The notes: generated by a model from the sequence alone, not told the origin. A stretch of 64,000 nt of DNA from Paenibacillus segetis (GCF_014639155.1 NZ_BMFT01000001.1:558001-622000), one strand, 5' to 3'. Shown: positions 1 through 8,807, numbered from the stretch's first letter. Numbers and translations are program-made.

Positions 1-231
1 TTCCATATGGAGCAATTGCCACCGCTAACTGCAGAAGATATCTTTATTCAAGGGCATACACATATCCCAGTAGCCGAGAAGCGAGACGAAATTTATCTGC
101 TTAATCCAGGGTCCATATCATTACCCAAAGGAAACTATCCTTCGTCTTATGGTGTGTTAGAAGGGAATACATTTGTGGTCAAGGATTTCGATGGGGGTAC
201 TGTCAAGGAAATTGTGTTTGATGAGGTATAG
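1..231 (+). CDS. YfcE-like metallophosphodiesterase, C-terminal part
   Basis: The frame is open from base 1, so the 5' end lies outside the window and the internal ATG at base 7 is not the start. The visible 76 residues contain GHTHIP (about residues 18-23) and LNPGSISLPKG, which are the last metal-binding motif and the C-terminal strand signature of the calcineurin-like phosphoesterase family, YfcE branch. These are small cytosolic metal-dependent phosphodiesterases whose physiological substrate is poorly known. Only the C-terminal part is seen, so the family call is good but the substrate is not assignable. Confidence 0.8.
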   Translation, partial: FHMEQLPPLTAEDIFIQGHTHIPVAEKRDEIYLLNPGSISLPKGNYPSSYGVLEGNTFVVKDFDGGTVKEIVFDEV

Positions 232-295
232 GGAGTTTAGAGAATAGGCAGCACAACTAGCAAATAACGAGAAATGAACAAGGGAGAGTATTTCA

Positions 296-1120
296 TTGAT
301 TAGAGGGTTGAGTAGAGCTGGAATTGGTTCAGTTAGTGATGAACAGTTTATTACCTTAGCGGCGAAATATGGCTTTGGCGCTGTGGATCTTGAAGCAGAG
401 GCGTTAATTGCTAGTCATGGGCTTGAAGGAGCTAAGGAGCTATTAGAGCAACATCAGATGTTGATTGGTTCTATCGGTTTGAATGTGGAATGGCGCGGCT
501 CTGAGGAGCAGTTTCTTGAAGGTTTGAAGGGATTGGCAGCATCAGCTTCTGCTGCTTCGTCTTTAGGCTGTAAGAGTTGCTGCACCTACATTTTACCAGC
601 TACTGATCAGAATCCGGCGCTATTTATGGCGCAGACGGTTTGCCGCTTGCGGATCATATCAGAGGTGCTAGGGGCATACGGAATTAAGCTTGGTCTGGAA
701 TTTGTGGGTCCTCATCATCTTCGGACGGCATGGAAGAATCCATTCATTTGGACCGTACATGATACATTGACATTAATCGATGCGATTGCACAACCTAATG
801 TTGGGCTCTTGGTTGACGCTTATCACTGCTATACGACAGGGTATACGGCGGATGATATCCGTAAGCAGTTACTACCCGAGCAAATTGTTCATGTTCATAT
901 CAACGATGCCTATGATCTTCCTGTAGAGCAATTACTAGATAATGATAGACTATATCCGGGGGAAGGCGTCATCGATTTACAAGGTTTTGTACAGAGTCTA
1001 GGCGATATCGGGTACCGTGGGGTTGTTGCTCAGGAAGTGATTACTCCAGCTATATCGGCTGGAAGTCCTGATGACTTATTTCAGCGGTCCAAACTTGGGT
1101 TTGATAAGGTATTTTCATAG
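296..1120 (+). CDS. Sugar phosphate isomerase/epimerase-like TIM-barrel protein
   Basis: A 274-residue protein of the xylose isomerase-like / AP endonuclease 2 TIM-barrel superfamily. Likely metal ligands are visible in strand-end motifs LGLEFVG (Glu), LLVDAYHCY (Asp and His), VHVHINDA (His) and VVAQEVI (Glu). YPGEGVIDLQGFVQSL is typical of the late barrel in hydroxypyruvate isomerase, inosose dehydratase and sugar epimerase relatives. The start is TTG at 296, preceded by AGGGAGAG (281-288) at 7-base spacing; no ATG fits better. It follows the phosphodiesterase by 64 bases and ends in a strong terminator. The substrate cannot be told from sequence. Confidence 0.75.
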   Translation: MIRGLSRAGIGSVSDEQFITLAAKYGFGAVDLEAEALIASHGLEGAKELLEQHQMLIGSIGLNVEWRGSEEQFLEGLKGLAASASAASSLGCKSCCTYILPATDQNPALFMAQTVCRLRIISEVLGAYGIKLGLEFVGPHHLRTAWKNPFIWTVHDTLTLIDAIAQPNVGLLVDAYHCYTTGYTADDIRKQLLPEQIVHVHINDAYDLPVEQLLDNDRLYPGEGVIDLQGFVQSLGDIGYRGVVAQEVITPAISAGSPDDLFQRSKLGFDKVFS

Positions 1121-1143
1121 AATTTATAGTCATTTAACTTCCT

Positions 1144-1172
1144 AGCCTCAGAGGAATCTGAGGCTTTTTTTT
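1144..1172 (+). terminator. Intrinsic terminator after the isomerase-like gene
   Basis: AGCCTCAG (1144-1151) pairs perfectly with CTGAGGCT (1158-1165) and is followed by a run of eight T. This closes the first transcription unit before the ABC exporter promoter. Confidence 0.9.
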
Positions 1173-1210
1173 GTTGTTAAATAGAAAGAATATAGTGCGA
1201 CAATAAACTG

Positions 1211-1239
1211 TTGCTAAACATGTAATCGTTTGCTATGAT
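1211..1239 (+). promoter_or_regulatory. Sigma-A-type promoter of the ABC-2 exporter operon
   Basis: TTGCTA (1211-1216), a 17-base spacer and TATGAT (1234-1239) match the sigma-A consensus well. It is the only good promoter between the terminator at 1144 and the exporter start at 1316. The leader of about 70 bases contains a short hairpin, TGTCT/AGACA around 1264-1278. Confidence 0.7.
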
Positions 1240-1315
1240 ATAACCCTTCTCTCAAAATTTACCTTGTCTGAAGTAGACAGCAGAGGCTGTCACTCACACT
1301 TATCGGAGGTGCTGC

Positions 1316-2092
1316 ATGCTTTATTTCACTTTGGCTTCCAAAGCCTATGCCCGTAATCTTCAGTATCGCGGTGCACACATGGTACATAATATCGCAAGTG
1401 CGATGTTTGGCTACATGTATGCCTGTATCTGGATCGGGCTTGGCAAGGACCACACACTTGGAGATTACGGAACACAAGGGATGATAAGCTATATCGCTTT
1501 CACCCAATCGTCATTGTGGATTTCCGGCTTTATCTCGAACGGTCTGGGTATCCCACAAGCGGTGCGGACCGGTCTCATTTCACTCGATTTGCTACGTCCT
1601 GTCCATTTGTTCTCACATTTGATGGCCCGGGAATGGGGGCAGATCGCCTACCAGTTTCTGTACAAGTCCCTCCCTATTTATCTGTTGTTTGTTGTCGTTT
1701 TTCGGTTACAGCCTCCTGATCATTGGCTTACGCTCTTATATGCTGGTGTAGGTCTGGCTGGAGCTGCATATTTAGCTATTTGTATGAATTTCATAATTGG
1801 TGCAAGTGCGATGTGGACCACGGAATCATCATGGCTGTATTGGGGAAACCATGCATTGATTAATTTGCTAGCTGGATTCTTTATTCCGTTGGAATGGCTG
1901 CCGGGTTGGCTGGAGCAATTTGCATGGTTAACACCGTATCCTTATCTTCTCTATGTCCCTACGCGAATATTTCTTGGTTTCGGTGACGTTTCTTTGCTGT
2001 GGGGAACGTTGTTTTGGTGTGTACTTATGACATGTTGTTGTCTGTTAGCGACTCATTGGCTTAGGAGGAAAGTAGAGGTGCAGGGCGGATGA
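1316..2092 (+). CDS. ABC-2 family exporter permease (first subunit)
   Basis: A 258-residue integral membrane protein with about six hydrophobic segments, including the stretches beginning SLPIYLLFVVVF and WVLLYAG-like helices in the middle and WGTLFWCVLMTCC near the end. It belongs to the uncharacterised ABC-2 permease group (COG4587-like) that is always paired with a second permease and a dedicated ATPase. The start ATG is preceded by GGAGG (1305-1309) at 6-base spacing. It overlaps the next permease by four bases (ATGA), so the two are translationally coupled. The three-gene set is an exporter by family, and the cargo is unknown. Confidence 0.8.
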   Translation: MLYFTLASKAYARNLQYRGAHMVHNIASAMFGYMYACIWIGLGKDHTLGDYGTQGMISYIAFTQSSLWISGFISNGLGIPQAVRTGLISLDLLRPVHLFSHLMAREWGQIAYQFLYKSLPIYLLFVVVFRLQPPDHWLTLLYAGVGLAGAAYLAICMNFIIGASAMWTTESSWLYWGNHALINLLAGFFIPLEWLPGWLEQFAWLTPYPYLLYVPTRIFLGFGDVSLLWGTLFWCVLMTCCCLLATHWLRRKVEVQGG

Positions 2093-2889
2093 AGTTAGCA
2101 TCATGGTTTTCTTTATATCGTCTGTTGATTCGTACAAGTATCCGAAGTCGGATGCAGTATAAGTTAAACTTTGTAATGGCCTCTGTACTAGCAGCGCTGA
2201 TTCAAATTTCAGAATTTTTGATGGTGGCGATTGTGTTGAACAAGTTCGGTGCCATTCAGGGCTGGTCACTATATGAAATTGGATATCTCTTTGCGGTCAT
2301 TACTTTGTCTAAGACGTTGTACCGAACGTTTGCTGATGAAGTTCATCACCTGGAAAAGTATCTGGTGGGTGGTGAACTGGACCAATTACTGACTCGGCCT
2401 CTTCCCGTGCTGCTAACGCTAATGCCACAGAACTTCCGGATTATGCTGGGTGAAGTACTGCAAGGTGGGTTCTTGCTCTGCTGGTCGCTTGGCAGCATGA
2501 TGAGTCGTGGTCAGATTAGCTGGGTAGCTATTCCACTGACTATACTAGCGATTTGTACCGGGGCCGTTATTATGTTCTCGATCGGATTAGCTACCGCAAC
2601 GCTTGGTTTTTGGACAACACGTATTTCGGAATTGCAGAACATTACGGAAGATGCGGCCCGAACTGCAGCGCAATATCCGTTGACCTTATATCCTAAATGG
2701 TTGTCTTCGTTATTGTTAATCGTGATTCCGGTAGGACTTGTAAACTATGTACCGGCTTTATATATTTTGCGTGGTGAGCTTGGGCCTTGGGTCCCAGCAG
2801 TAGTGGCATTGGCCGCAGGTCTATGTCTGTATGGAAGTCTACGTTTCTGGCAGTTCGGTATAACCAAATATCAGAGTACAGGAAGCTAG
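2089..2889 (+). CDS. ABC-2 family exporter permease (second subunit)
   Basis: A 266-residue membrane protein with six predicted hydrophobic helices. The segment GGELDQLLTRPLPVLLTLM is typical of the second permease (COG3694-like) in this exporter family: a cytosolic loop of the form GELD-LL-RP. It begins inside the stop of the first permease. A 30-base gap separates it from the ATPase gene, so the three make one operon. Transport substrate is unknown; drug, lipid or peptide export are all possible for the family. Confidence 0.8.
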   Translation: MKLASWFSLYRLLIRTSIRSRMQYKLNFVMASVLAALIQISEFLMVAIVLNKFGAIQGWSLYEIGYLFAVITLSKTLYRTFADEVHHLEKYLVGGELDQLLTRPLPVLLTLMPQNFRIMLGEVLQGGFLLCWSLGSMMSRGQISWVAIPLTILAICTGAVIMFSIGLATATLGFWTTRISELQNITEDAARTAAQYPLTLYPKWLSSLLLIVIPVGLVNYVPALYILRGELGPWVPAVVALAAGLCLYGSLRFWQFGITKYQSTGS

Positions 2890-2919
2890 GCGATATCTAG
2901 ATAAAAGGGAGGGACTCAC

Positions 2920-3897
2920 ATGAATATTGAGGTAACTGAGATCCGTAAGCAGTTTAAAACTCCGGTACCTAAGGAGGGACGATTCGCCGGATTACGTACA
3001 TTATTCTCTCGGGATTATACTGTTAAAGAAGCTGTGCGCGGTATTTCATTTCAGGTGAATAGTGGGGAGTTCATCGGCTATATCGGACCGAATGGGGCGG
3101 GTAAATCAACAACGATCAAAATGCTCACGGGCATCCTACATCCAACCTCAGGTAAGGTGCTGCTTGGTGGCATGGACCCACATAAGGAACGACGTCAAAC
3201 GGTTCGGCGGCTCGGAGTTGTGTTCGGACAGCGTAGCGGGCTGTGGTGGGATTTGCCTGTGAAGGATTCCTACGATATTTTGACCGAAATGTATGGTGTT
3301 ACTCCTACGGATAAAAAACGACGTCTTGACCAGTTCGCCGAGCTACTTGATTTGCATGAATTTTGGGCTACTCCGGTACGTAAGCTTTCGCTAGGACAGC
3401 GAATGCGTGCTGACTTGGCGGCAGCCATGCTGCATGACCCGGACTTATTATTTCTTGATGAACCGACCATTGGTCTTGATGTGAATGCTAAACGGAATAT
3501 CCGTCAGTTTCTGAAAATACTTAATGAGCAATTTGGCAAAACCATCCTGTTAACCACACATGATATGGACGACATTGAACAGCTGTGCAAACGGGTTATG
3601 GTAATTAACGATGGTGAATTGTCTTATGACGGAACAACGCAGGGACTCCGTGATAGTATTGGCTTACCCACCTTGATTCGGGTCACATATAGGGGAGTAT
3701 TTCATATCCCAGAGCACTCTCAGACAAACATGCCAATCCACGCTACCAAGGTACAAGATAATATTGTCACGGTGGAAGCTAACCGCCAGGAGTGGAGTAC
3801 GATGGACATCCTGCGTGAGCTGGAAGGTTGGGGTGAAATTGACGATATCGATATGGCAGAACCAGATTTTGAGGACGTTATCCATCGGGTGTATTAA
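2920..3897 (+). CDS. ABC exporter ATP-binding protein
   Basis: A 325-residue nucleotide-binding subunit. Walker A is GPNGAGKST (residues 56-64), the signature is LSLGQ, and Walker B is LLFLDEPTIGLD, followed by the TTHDMDD switch region. The Q-loop reads VFGQRSGLWWDLP, the hallmark of the COG4586-type ATPases that work with paired ABC-2 permeases. The C-terminal 90 residues form the regulatory extension usual in this group. A good Shine-Dalgarno (GGGAGG) precedes the ATG at 2920. Confidence 0.88.
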   Translation: MNIEVTEIRKQFKTPVPKEGRFAGLRTLFSRDYTVKEAVRGISFQVNSGEFIGYIGPNGAGKSTTIKMLTGILHPTSGKVLLGGMDPHKERRQTVRRLGVVFGQRSGLWWDLPVKDSYDILTEMYGVTPTDKKRRLDQFAELLDLHEFWATPVRKLSLGQRMRADLAAAMLHDPDLLFLDEPTIGLDVNAKRNIRQFLKILNEQFGKTILLTTHDMDDIEQLCKRVMVINDGELSYDGTTQGLRDSIGLPTLIRVTYRGVFHIPEHSQTNMPIHATKVQDNIVTVEANRQEWSTMDILRELEGWGEIDDIDMAEPDFEDVIHRVY

Positions 3898-3930
3898 TTA
3901 AATCAGCGAGTGAAAATCATAAATACCCAC

Positions 3931-3959
3931 TTGACTGATATGAATAAGTGGTTTAATAT
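3931..3959 (+). promoter_or_regulatory. Sigma-A-type promoter upstream of the MarR-arylsulfotransferase operon
   Basis: TTGACT (3931-3936), a 17-base spacer and TAATAT (3954-3959) make a strong sigma-A match. An inverted repeat, CCACTT (3927-3932) with AAGTGG (3946-3951), overlaps the -35 and spacer and could be a regulator site. A terminator-like hairpin (4029-4080) lies between this promoter and the MarR start. Confidence 0.6.
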
Positions 3960-4028
3960 GTGGCTAAGAAAGATCCATGAATATTCATTATCTTAGTGTT
4001 AAACAATTAGGCAGCCGATTGGTTCACC

Positions 4029-4080
4029 AAAGGCTCTTGCTCTCTTTTCATTGTGAAAAGAGGGTGGGAGCCTTTTTGTT
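4029..4080 (+). terminator. Terminator, or leader attenuator, before the MarR gene
   Basis: AAAGGCTC (4029-4036) pairs with GAGCCTTT (4068-4075), with an inner stem CTCTTTTC/GAAAAGAG and a T-rich tail. It may simply end the ABC exporter operon. Because a good promoter lies at 3931-3959, it could also be a leader terminator. TTGGTT (4019-4024) can pair with AACCAA (4082-4087), extending the structure. Confidence 0.8.
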
Positions 4081-4104
4081 TAACCAAAATGAGAAAGGAA
4101 GCGC

Positions 4105-4650
4105 ATGAAAAACGAAGATTGGATTCTACAAGAAGAAGCGGATTGGTTATTTCGTAAAGTAGTCAGAAGATTTGTGAAGGAACGAGACAAGATTACGATT
4201 GAAGGAATCTCGCTCCCGGGTGTGCTTATGCTGAACATCATCAATCAAGATGGTGCGCAGCGACTGGGGGATTTGGCAGAGCAACTGGATTTTACTTCAG
4301 GAGCGGTCACAGCCCTATGCGATAAGTTGGAGGAAGGTGGATTCGCAATTCGGAAGAGGAGTGAGGGGGACCGAAGGACGATTGTGCTAGAGGTTACGGA
4401 TGAAGGTAAAGAAATGCTTCAGCGAAACAATAACATTGGTATTTGTAGTATAACGACGCTATTTGAGGGGTTTTCTATAAAGGAATTATCGGATCAAATT
4501 AGCTATTACCGGCGCATGATCGACAATATTGAGGGCTTTTCTACTAGAATGCTGGCTCTAGCGAAACAAAATACAGAGCGTAGTGAGCAAGCTGAGAACA
4601 ACAGCTCTGAGGGAGAGAAGCGGAAATCCGGTCGATTTGTAGGTTACTGA
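4105..4650 (+). CDS. MarR family transcriptional regulator
   Basis: A 181-residue protein with a winged-helix MarR core. The helices LGDLAEQLDFTSGAVTALCDKLEEGGF form the helix-turn-helix and recognition helix (about residues 50-78), and KRSEGDRRTIVLEVTDEG is the wing with its usual Asp-Arg pair. The C-terminal 25 residues are polar and look disordered. AGAAAGGAAG precedes the ATG. It stands 30 bases upstream of the arylsulfotransferase-like gene on the same strand, so it probably controls that operon and itself. The effector is unknown; a sulfated or phenolic ligand is an inference from its neighbours. Confidence 0.85.
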   Translation: MKNEDWILQEEADWLFRKVVRRFVKERDKITIEGISLPGVLMLNIINQDGAQRLGDLAEQLDFTSGAVTALCDKLEEGGFAIRKRSEGDRRTIVLEVTDEGKEMLQRNNNIGICSITTLFEGFSIKELSDQISYYRRMIDNIEGFSTRMLALAKQNTERSEQAENNSSEGEKRKSGRFVGY

Positions 4651-4680
4651 AGATAAATTAAAAATAAAGGAGCATGAATA

Positions 4681-6141
4681 ATGGGACACCCAACTATATA
4701 CCCAACAGGAACGACTGTTTATAACCCTAAGAAAGCGTGGAGCGGATATACGATTTATCAGGCAGCAGACTTGGGGGCATTATTGATCGATATGAATGGA
4801 AGAGAGGTACATTTGTGGAAAGGACTTCGAGGTTTTCCTAACAAAATACTTCCTGGAGGTTATGTGCTTGGAAGTACGGCAGAGAGAGATCCTAACTATG
4901 GATTTCAAGATGAAGCCAATCTGGTACAGGTAGATTGGGAAGGCAATATCGTCTGGAAGTTTGACCGCTATGAGTATATTGAAGACCCGGGGCATCCAGC
5001 ACAGTGGATGGCGAGAGCTCATCACGATTATCAACGGGAGGGTAATCCGGTAGGGTATTTCGTTCCGGGGCAGGAACCGAAGGTGGATTCGGGAAACACA
5101 CTGATTCTTGCTCATAAAAACGTGAAGCGCCCCAATATATCAGAGATCGAGCTCTTGGATGACACGATCATCGAGGTGGATTGGGAAGGCAATGTCCTAT
5201 GGGAATGGACGTGCAGCGATCATTTTGATGAACTGGGTTTCGATGATCACGCGAAGAAATCGCTCAGCCAAGATCCGAATACGAGATATTTCGGGAACAA
5301 TGCAGGTGATTGGATGCATATTAATTCCGCTTCTGTGCTGGGTCCGAACAAATTCTACGATCAAGGAGATGAACGATTCCACCCGGATAATATTATATGG
5401 GATGCTCGCGAGACCAATATAATAGCGATTATCGACAAAAAGACAGGGAGCATCGTCTGGAGGCTAGGACCGAATTATAACGAGCCTGAGACGGAGCATC
5501 TAGGCTGGATCATCGGTCAGCATCATGCTCATCTCATCCCGCAGGGATTACCCGGGGAAGGGAACATACTTATTTTCGATAATGGAGGTTGGGCTGGTTA
5601 TGGCCTCCCAAATCCCTCTTCGCCTGATGGTGTAAAAAATGCGCTCCGCGATCACTCTCGTATATTAGAGATTAATCCAGTCACCCTGGATATTGAGTGG
5701 CAATATACACCTACAGAGGCCGGATTCCAAGCGCCACTTGATTCCTATCGCTTCTATAGTCCATATATTAGTTCCGCTCAACGGTTGAGTAATGGCAACA
5801 CATTGATTACGGAAGGTGCGGACGGTCGGATTTTTGAAATAACTAGAGAGCATGAAATCGTGTGGGAGCACATCTCACCTTACAAAAATAAACGGAATTC
5901 AAATATGGTATATCGCGCTTATCGTGTGCCTTATGATTGGGTGCCACAATTAGAACAACCTATAGAGCAGGAAATCGCAGCCATTGATGTGGCTGATTAT
6001 CGTTTGCCAGGAGCCGCGGGTAGAGGAGCACAGTCCGTTGTTGAGATCGATGGAACGATATCTTTTGGTGAAGGTGCCTTGTGTGTGGCAAGAATTGATG
6101 AGGTGAAGATAGATAAATACTCTGGAGGAGATGACTTATGA
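4681..6141 (+). CDS. Arylsulfotransferase-like (ASST family) protein
   Basis: A 486-residue beta-propeller protein of the arylsulfate sulfotransferase family, which moves sulfate from one phenolic sulfate to another phenol through a sulfohistidine, without PAPS. Family-typical motifs are HHD (His114-His115), DWMHINS (His213), WDAREtN (Arg243) and IIGQHHAHLIPQG (His281-His282), followed by GNILIFDNGG. These match in order the catalytic and substrate His/Arg positions known for E. coli AssT. Repeated blades such as IVWKFDR, VLWEWT, IVWRLG and IEWQYTP are visible. There is no signal peptide, unlike periplasmic AssT, so it should act in the cytosol. It overlaps the next gene by four bases. Confidence 0.8.
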   Translation: MGHPTIYPTGTTVYNPKKAWSGYTIYQAADLGALLIDMNGREVHLWKGLRGFPNKILPGGYVLGSTAERDPNYGFQDEANLVQVDWEGNIVWKFDRYEYIEDPGHPAQWMARAHHDYQREGNPVGYFVPGQEPKVDSGNTLILAHKNVKRPNISEIELLDDTIIEVDWEGNVLWEWTCSDHFDELGFDDHAKKSLSQDPNTRYFGNNAGDWMHINSASVLGPNKFYDQGDERFHPDNIIWDARETNIIAIIDKKTGSIVWRLGPNYNEPETEHLGWIIGQHHAHLIPQGLPGEGNILIFDNGGWAGYGLPNPSSPDGVKNALRDHSRILEINPVTLDIEWQYTPTEAGFQAPLDSYRFYSPYISSAQRLSNGNTLITEGADGRIFEITREHEIVWEHISPYKNKRNSNMVYRAYRVPYDWVPQLEQPIEQEIAAIDVADYRLPGAAGRGAQSVVEIDGTISFGEGALCVARIDEVKIDKYSGGDDL

Positions 6142-7142
6142 GAAATTATAGTCTGACAAGAATCGGAGTGTACGGATTGGTCATAGCGATGTTGAGTGCA
6201 TTACTGGCGGGGTGTAGTGCAGATGCCAAATCAGAGGGTACCTTAAAGCTAAAAATAGCCGACATTACCACAAATCCCGTATTTAGAGTTGCAGTAAGCA
6301 AAGGGATATTCAAAAAACATGGAATCGAAGCCGAACTCATTACATTTGCTACGCCAGCTGAAGGGATTAATTCTTTATTTATTAAACAAGTGGATGTAGC
6401 TTATGGAGCTGATTTCCCGCTTCTAAATGCGGTTAGTAAAGGCAATTATTCAATTATTTCTTCAACGGGTACAGCAACGGATGCTAACGCAAGTGAATGG
6501 AAACTATTTGTGCGAAACGATATCCAAAGCGCAGCGGATTTGAAAGGCAAGAAACTTAGCTTCTCTCGCGGCACATTCATTCCTTATTTATGGGATGTAT
6601 ATCTAGGCGAGAATGGTATTGCTCTAAAGGATGTAGAGTTAATCGGGCAAGGTGGTTTCGATGAATCTTATGTAGCTTTGAAAAAAGGGGAAATCGACGG
6701 TACTTGGATTTATGGGTCCGTATTAAAAGAGAAGTTCGGGGCACTGCAAGAAGCACATGAGCTGACGGACATGTCAAAAACCCCGGTTCGCTTAGGGACT
6801 GGTCTCATCGTATCTGATGAGCTTATTGACAGCAATAGTGATCAACTTGTGGAATTTTTGAAGGCGCTAGACGAAGCCTCGGAATACGCTCAAGCTCACC
6901 CTGATGAAACGGCGGATATTCTATTCAAAGAAGTGAAGCAGCCGCGTGAAGCAACGCTGAAGGATTTACCGAACAATCCTTGGAGTATCGGCTTTACTGA
7001 GAAGGCATATAACGGTTTAGTGGGTCAGAAGAAATACATGATAGACAATAAAATTATTGAGCAGGATTTTGAGCTGAAGGATAAGTTGAATCTGGATCTT
7101 GTGCGCAAGGCATTTCCAGATCGAGTAATTGAACTTAAGTAG
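6138..7142 (+). CDS. SsuA/TauA/NMT1-like ABC substrate-binding lipoprotein
   Basis: A 334-residue lipoprotein: a hydrophobic leader ending in the lipobox LLAGC, with Cys26 as the lipidated residue. The mature part has the NMT1/SsuA-type type 2 binding fold, with VSKGIFKKHGIEAELITFATPAEGINSLF near the N-terminus and DLKGKKLSFSRGTFIPYLWDVYL in the hinge region. Family members bind sulfonates, nitrate, taurine, thiamine precursors or aromatic compounds. Its overlap with an arylsulfotransferase-like gene and the following ATPase and permease genes suggests uptake of an organosulfate or aromatic sulfur compound; this is inference. Confidence 0.85.
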   Translation: MRNYSLTRIGVYGLVIAMLSALLAGCSADAKSEGTLKLKIADITTNPVFRVAVSKGIFKKHGIEAELITFATPAEGINSLFIKQVDVAYGADFPLLNAVSKGNYSIISSTGTATDANASEWKLFVRNDIQSAADLKGKKLSFSRGTFIPYLWDVYLGENGIALKDVELIGQGGFDESYVALKKGEIDGTWIYGSVLKEKFGALQEAHELTDMSKTPVRLGTGLIVSDELIDSNSDQLVEFLKALDEASEYAQAHPDETADILFKEVKQPREATLKDLPNNPWSIGFTEKAYNGLVGQKKYMIDNKIIEQDFELKDKLNLDLVRKAFPDRVIELK

Positions 7143-7154
7143 GGAGGTGCTCCA

Positions 7155-7931
7155 ATGGCAGTTACATCACCAGCAAACACGATCTTTATTGAAAGCTTGA
7201 ATAAGAGTTATTCTCAGCACACCGTGGGAGAACTCCATTACATTATTAAGGATGTGGACTTGGTCGTCAAAGGAGGAGAATTCTTTGTTCTCCTTGGACC
7301 AAGCGGATGCGGCAAATCAACGCTGCTTAATATGGTAGCTGGTTTTGTATCTAAATCATCAGGGAATTTGCGGGTAGGCGAAGCTGAAGTGGGGCGTCCT
7401 GGTCGAGACCGGGCCGTAGTCTTCCAACAGGCAGATTCCTCGTTGTTTCCTTGGCTCACCGTAAGGGAGAATGTCGAGTTCGGGCTACGTATGAAGCGAA
7501 TTCCAAGGAAGGAACGTACAGCGATTTCCGATAAATACATTGGTTTGGTGGGATTGACCGGACATGAGCAGAAGTTTCCCCGCGAACTTTCGGGAGGGAT
7601 GAAGCAACGGGTACAATTAGCCCGCGTATTATCGAACGACCCCGCCATTCTGCTGATGGATGAGCCTTTTGGGGCACTTGATGCCATGACAAGGAAGACG
7701 ATGCAGAGGGAACTAGCTAGTATTTGGCGGAATACGGATAAGACCGTCATTTTCGTGACGCATGATATTCAAGAGGCGCTTATGCTCGGACAGCGGATCG
7801 GGATTATGTCGGCAGGACCTTCATCTAAGATAACGGACATCTATGAGGTTCCGCTACCTTATCCTCGGGATATCTACGCTCCCGAATTCCATGCACTGTA
7901 TGATCGTATTCAGTCTCATTTCGATGAATAG
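7155..7931 (+). CDS. SsuB/TauB-like ABC importer ATPase
   Basis: A 258-residue ATPase. Walker A GPSGCGKST lies at residues 48-56, the Q-loop at FQQADSSLFPWLTV, the signature at LSGGMKQRVQ, Walker B at ILLMDEPFGALD, and the switch His at FVTHDIQEAL. PWLTV and DEPFGALD are typical of the nitrate/sulfonate/taurine importer ATPases. GGGAGG lies before the ATG. It energises the permease encoded immediately downstream. Confidence 0.88.
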   Translation: MAVTSPANTIFIESLNKSYSQHTVGELHYIIKDVDLVVKGGEFFVLLGPSGCGKSTLLNMVAGFVSKSSGNLRVGEAEVGRPGRDRAVVFQQADSSLFPWLTVRENVEFGLRMKRIPRKERTAISDKYIGLVGLTGHEQKFPRELSGGMKQRVQLARVLSNDPAILLMDEPFGALDAMTRKTMQRELASIWRNTDKTVIFVTHDIQEALMLGQRIGIMSAGPSSKITDIYEVPLPYPRDIYAPEFHALYDRIQSHFDE

Positions 7932-7945
7932 TGAGGGGGAGTCAG

Positions 7946-8722
7946 ATGAGTTTTCTACGAAAAAAATGGGTGATCCTACTATTGCTATGGGGAGTGGGAT
8001 TGACCCTATGGCAATTACTCTCACTTTTATATGGTCCCGAGGTATTACCAGGACCGATCTACACAGCCAAAGGAGGACTTGAACTTCTGGAGGATGGTTC
8101 CATCCTTAGATATATCGGGATCAGTTCTTTCAGAGTGCTAATGGGTTGGTCCCTGGGGAGTCTGTTGGCTATTCCGGTTGGATTAATCATTGGTAAAGTG
8201 GATATTGTTCGTACATTTGCGGAGCCATTTCTTAATTTTATACGTTTTATTCCGCCGATTGCCTTTATTACTTTGTTTCTGGTCTGGTTCGGGATCGGAG
8301 AAACGTCGAAGATCGCTTTGATATTATACGCTACCTTTTTCATTGTCGTATTGAACACGCTAACTGGAGTACTCTCTGTAGAGGAGGATAAAGTTCGATC
8401 AGCCAGGAGCATGGGTGCTTCAGAGTGGCAAATTCTCGTCCATGTTATTGTTCCAGCAACAGTTCCCTATATATTTACCGGGATTCGGCTCGCAATGGGC
8501 ACTTCGTATATGGCGATCATAGGCGCTGAAATGATTGCTTCAAACGAAGGCGTTGGTTATTTAATCTGGAACTCACGTCTGTTCTTCCGTACAGATTGGA
8601 TATTTGTTGGACTGATTTCTTTGGGTTTAATGGGTTTTTTAACCGATCGTGCAGTTGGGTTCCTTGGACGAAAGTTATTGTTTCGTTATGGCGTTGTCAG
8701 TTCGACTTCACTTAGAAGGTAG
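7946..8722 (+). CDS. SsuC/TauC-like ABC importer permease
   Basis: A 258-residue permease with about six membrane helices. The cytosolic coupling-helix (EAA) region is SARSMGASEWQILVHVIVPATVPYIFTGIRLAMG, characteristic of the SsuC/NrtB/TauC family. An in-frame GTG exists at 7931, but ATG 7946 sits six bases after AGGGGG (7935-7940) and is the more likely start. It is the last gene of the MarR-ASST-importer operon; no clear terminator follows. Confidence 0.85.
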   Translation: MSFLRKKWVILLLLWGVGLTLWQLLSLLYGPEVLPGPIYTAKGGLELLEDGSILRYIGISSFRVLMGWSLGSLLAIPVGLIIGKVDIVRTFAEPFLNFIRFIPPIAFITLFLVWFGIGETSKIALILYATFFIVVLNTLTGVLSVEEDKVRSARSMGASEWQILVHVIVPATVPYIFTGIRLAMGTSYMAIIGAEMIASNEGVGYLIWNSRLFFRTDWIFVGLISLGLMGFLTDRAVGFLGRKLLFRYGVVSSTSLRR

Positions 8723-8807
8723 TTCGATATTTGTAAATCAGGGTCTCTTTCTGTACAATCGATTCCATCAATATTCGTAATCGATTATACGGAAGGAGAC
8801 GTTCCTG

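Noticed and set aside
3966..4104. T-box or SAM riboswitch in the MarR leader
   Set aside because: The terminator is real, but I could not find the conserved T-box sequence or the SAM aptamer core upstream of it.
7238..7750. 170-residue minus-strand frame
   Set aside because: It is the antisense shadow of the SsuB-like ATPase, which has all ATPase motifs in the plus strand.
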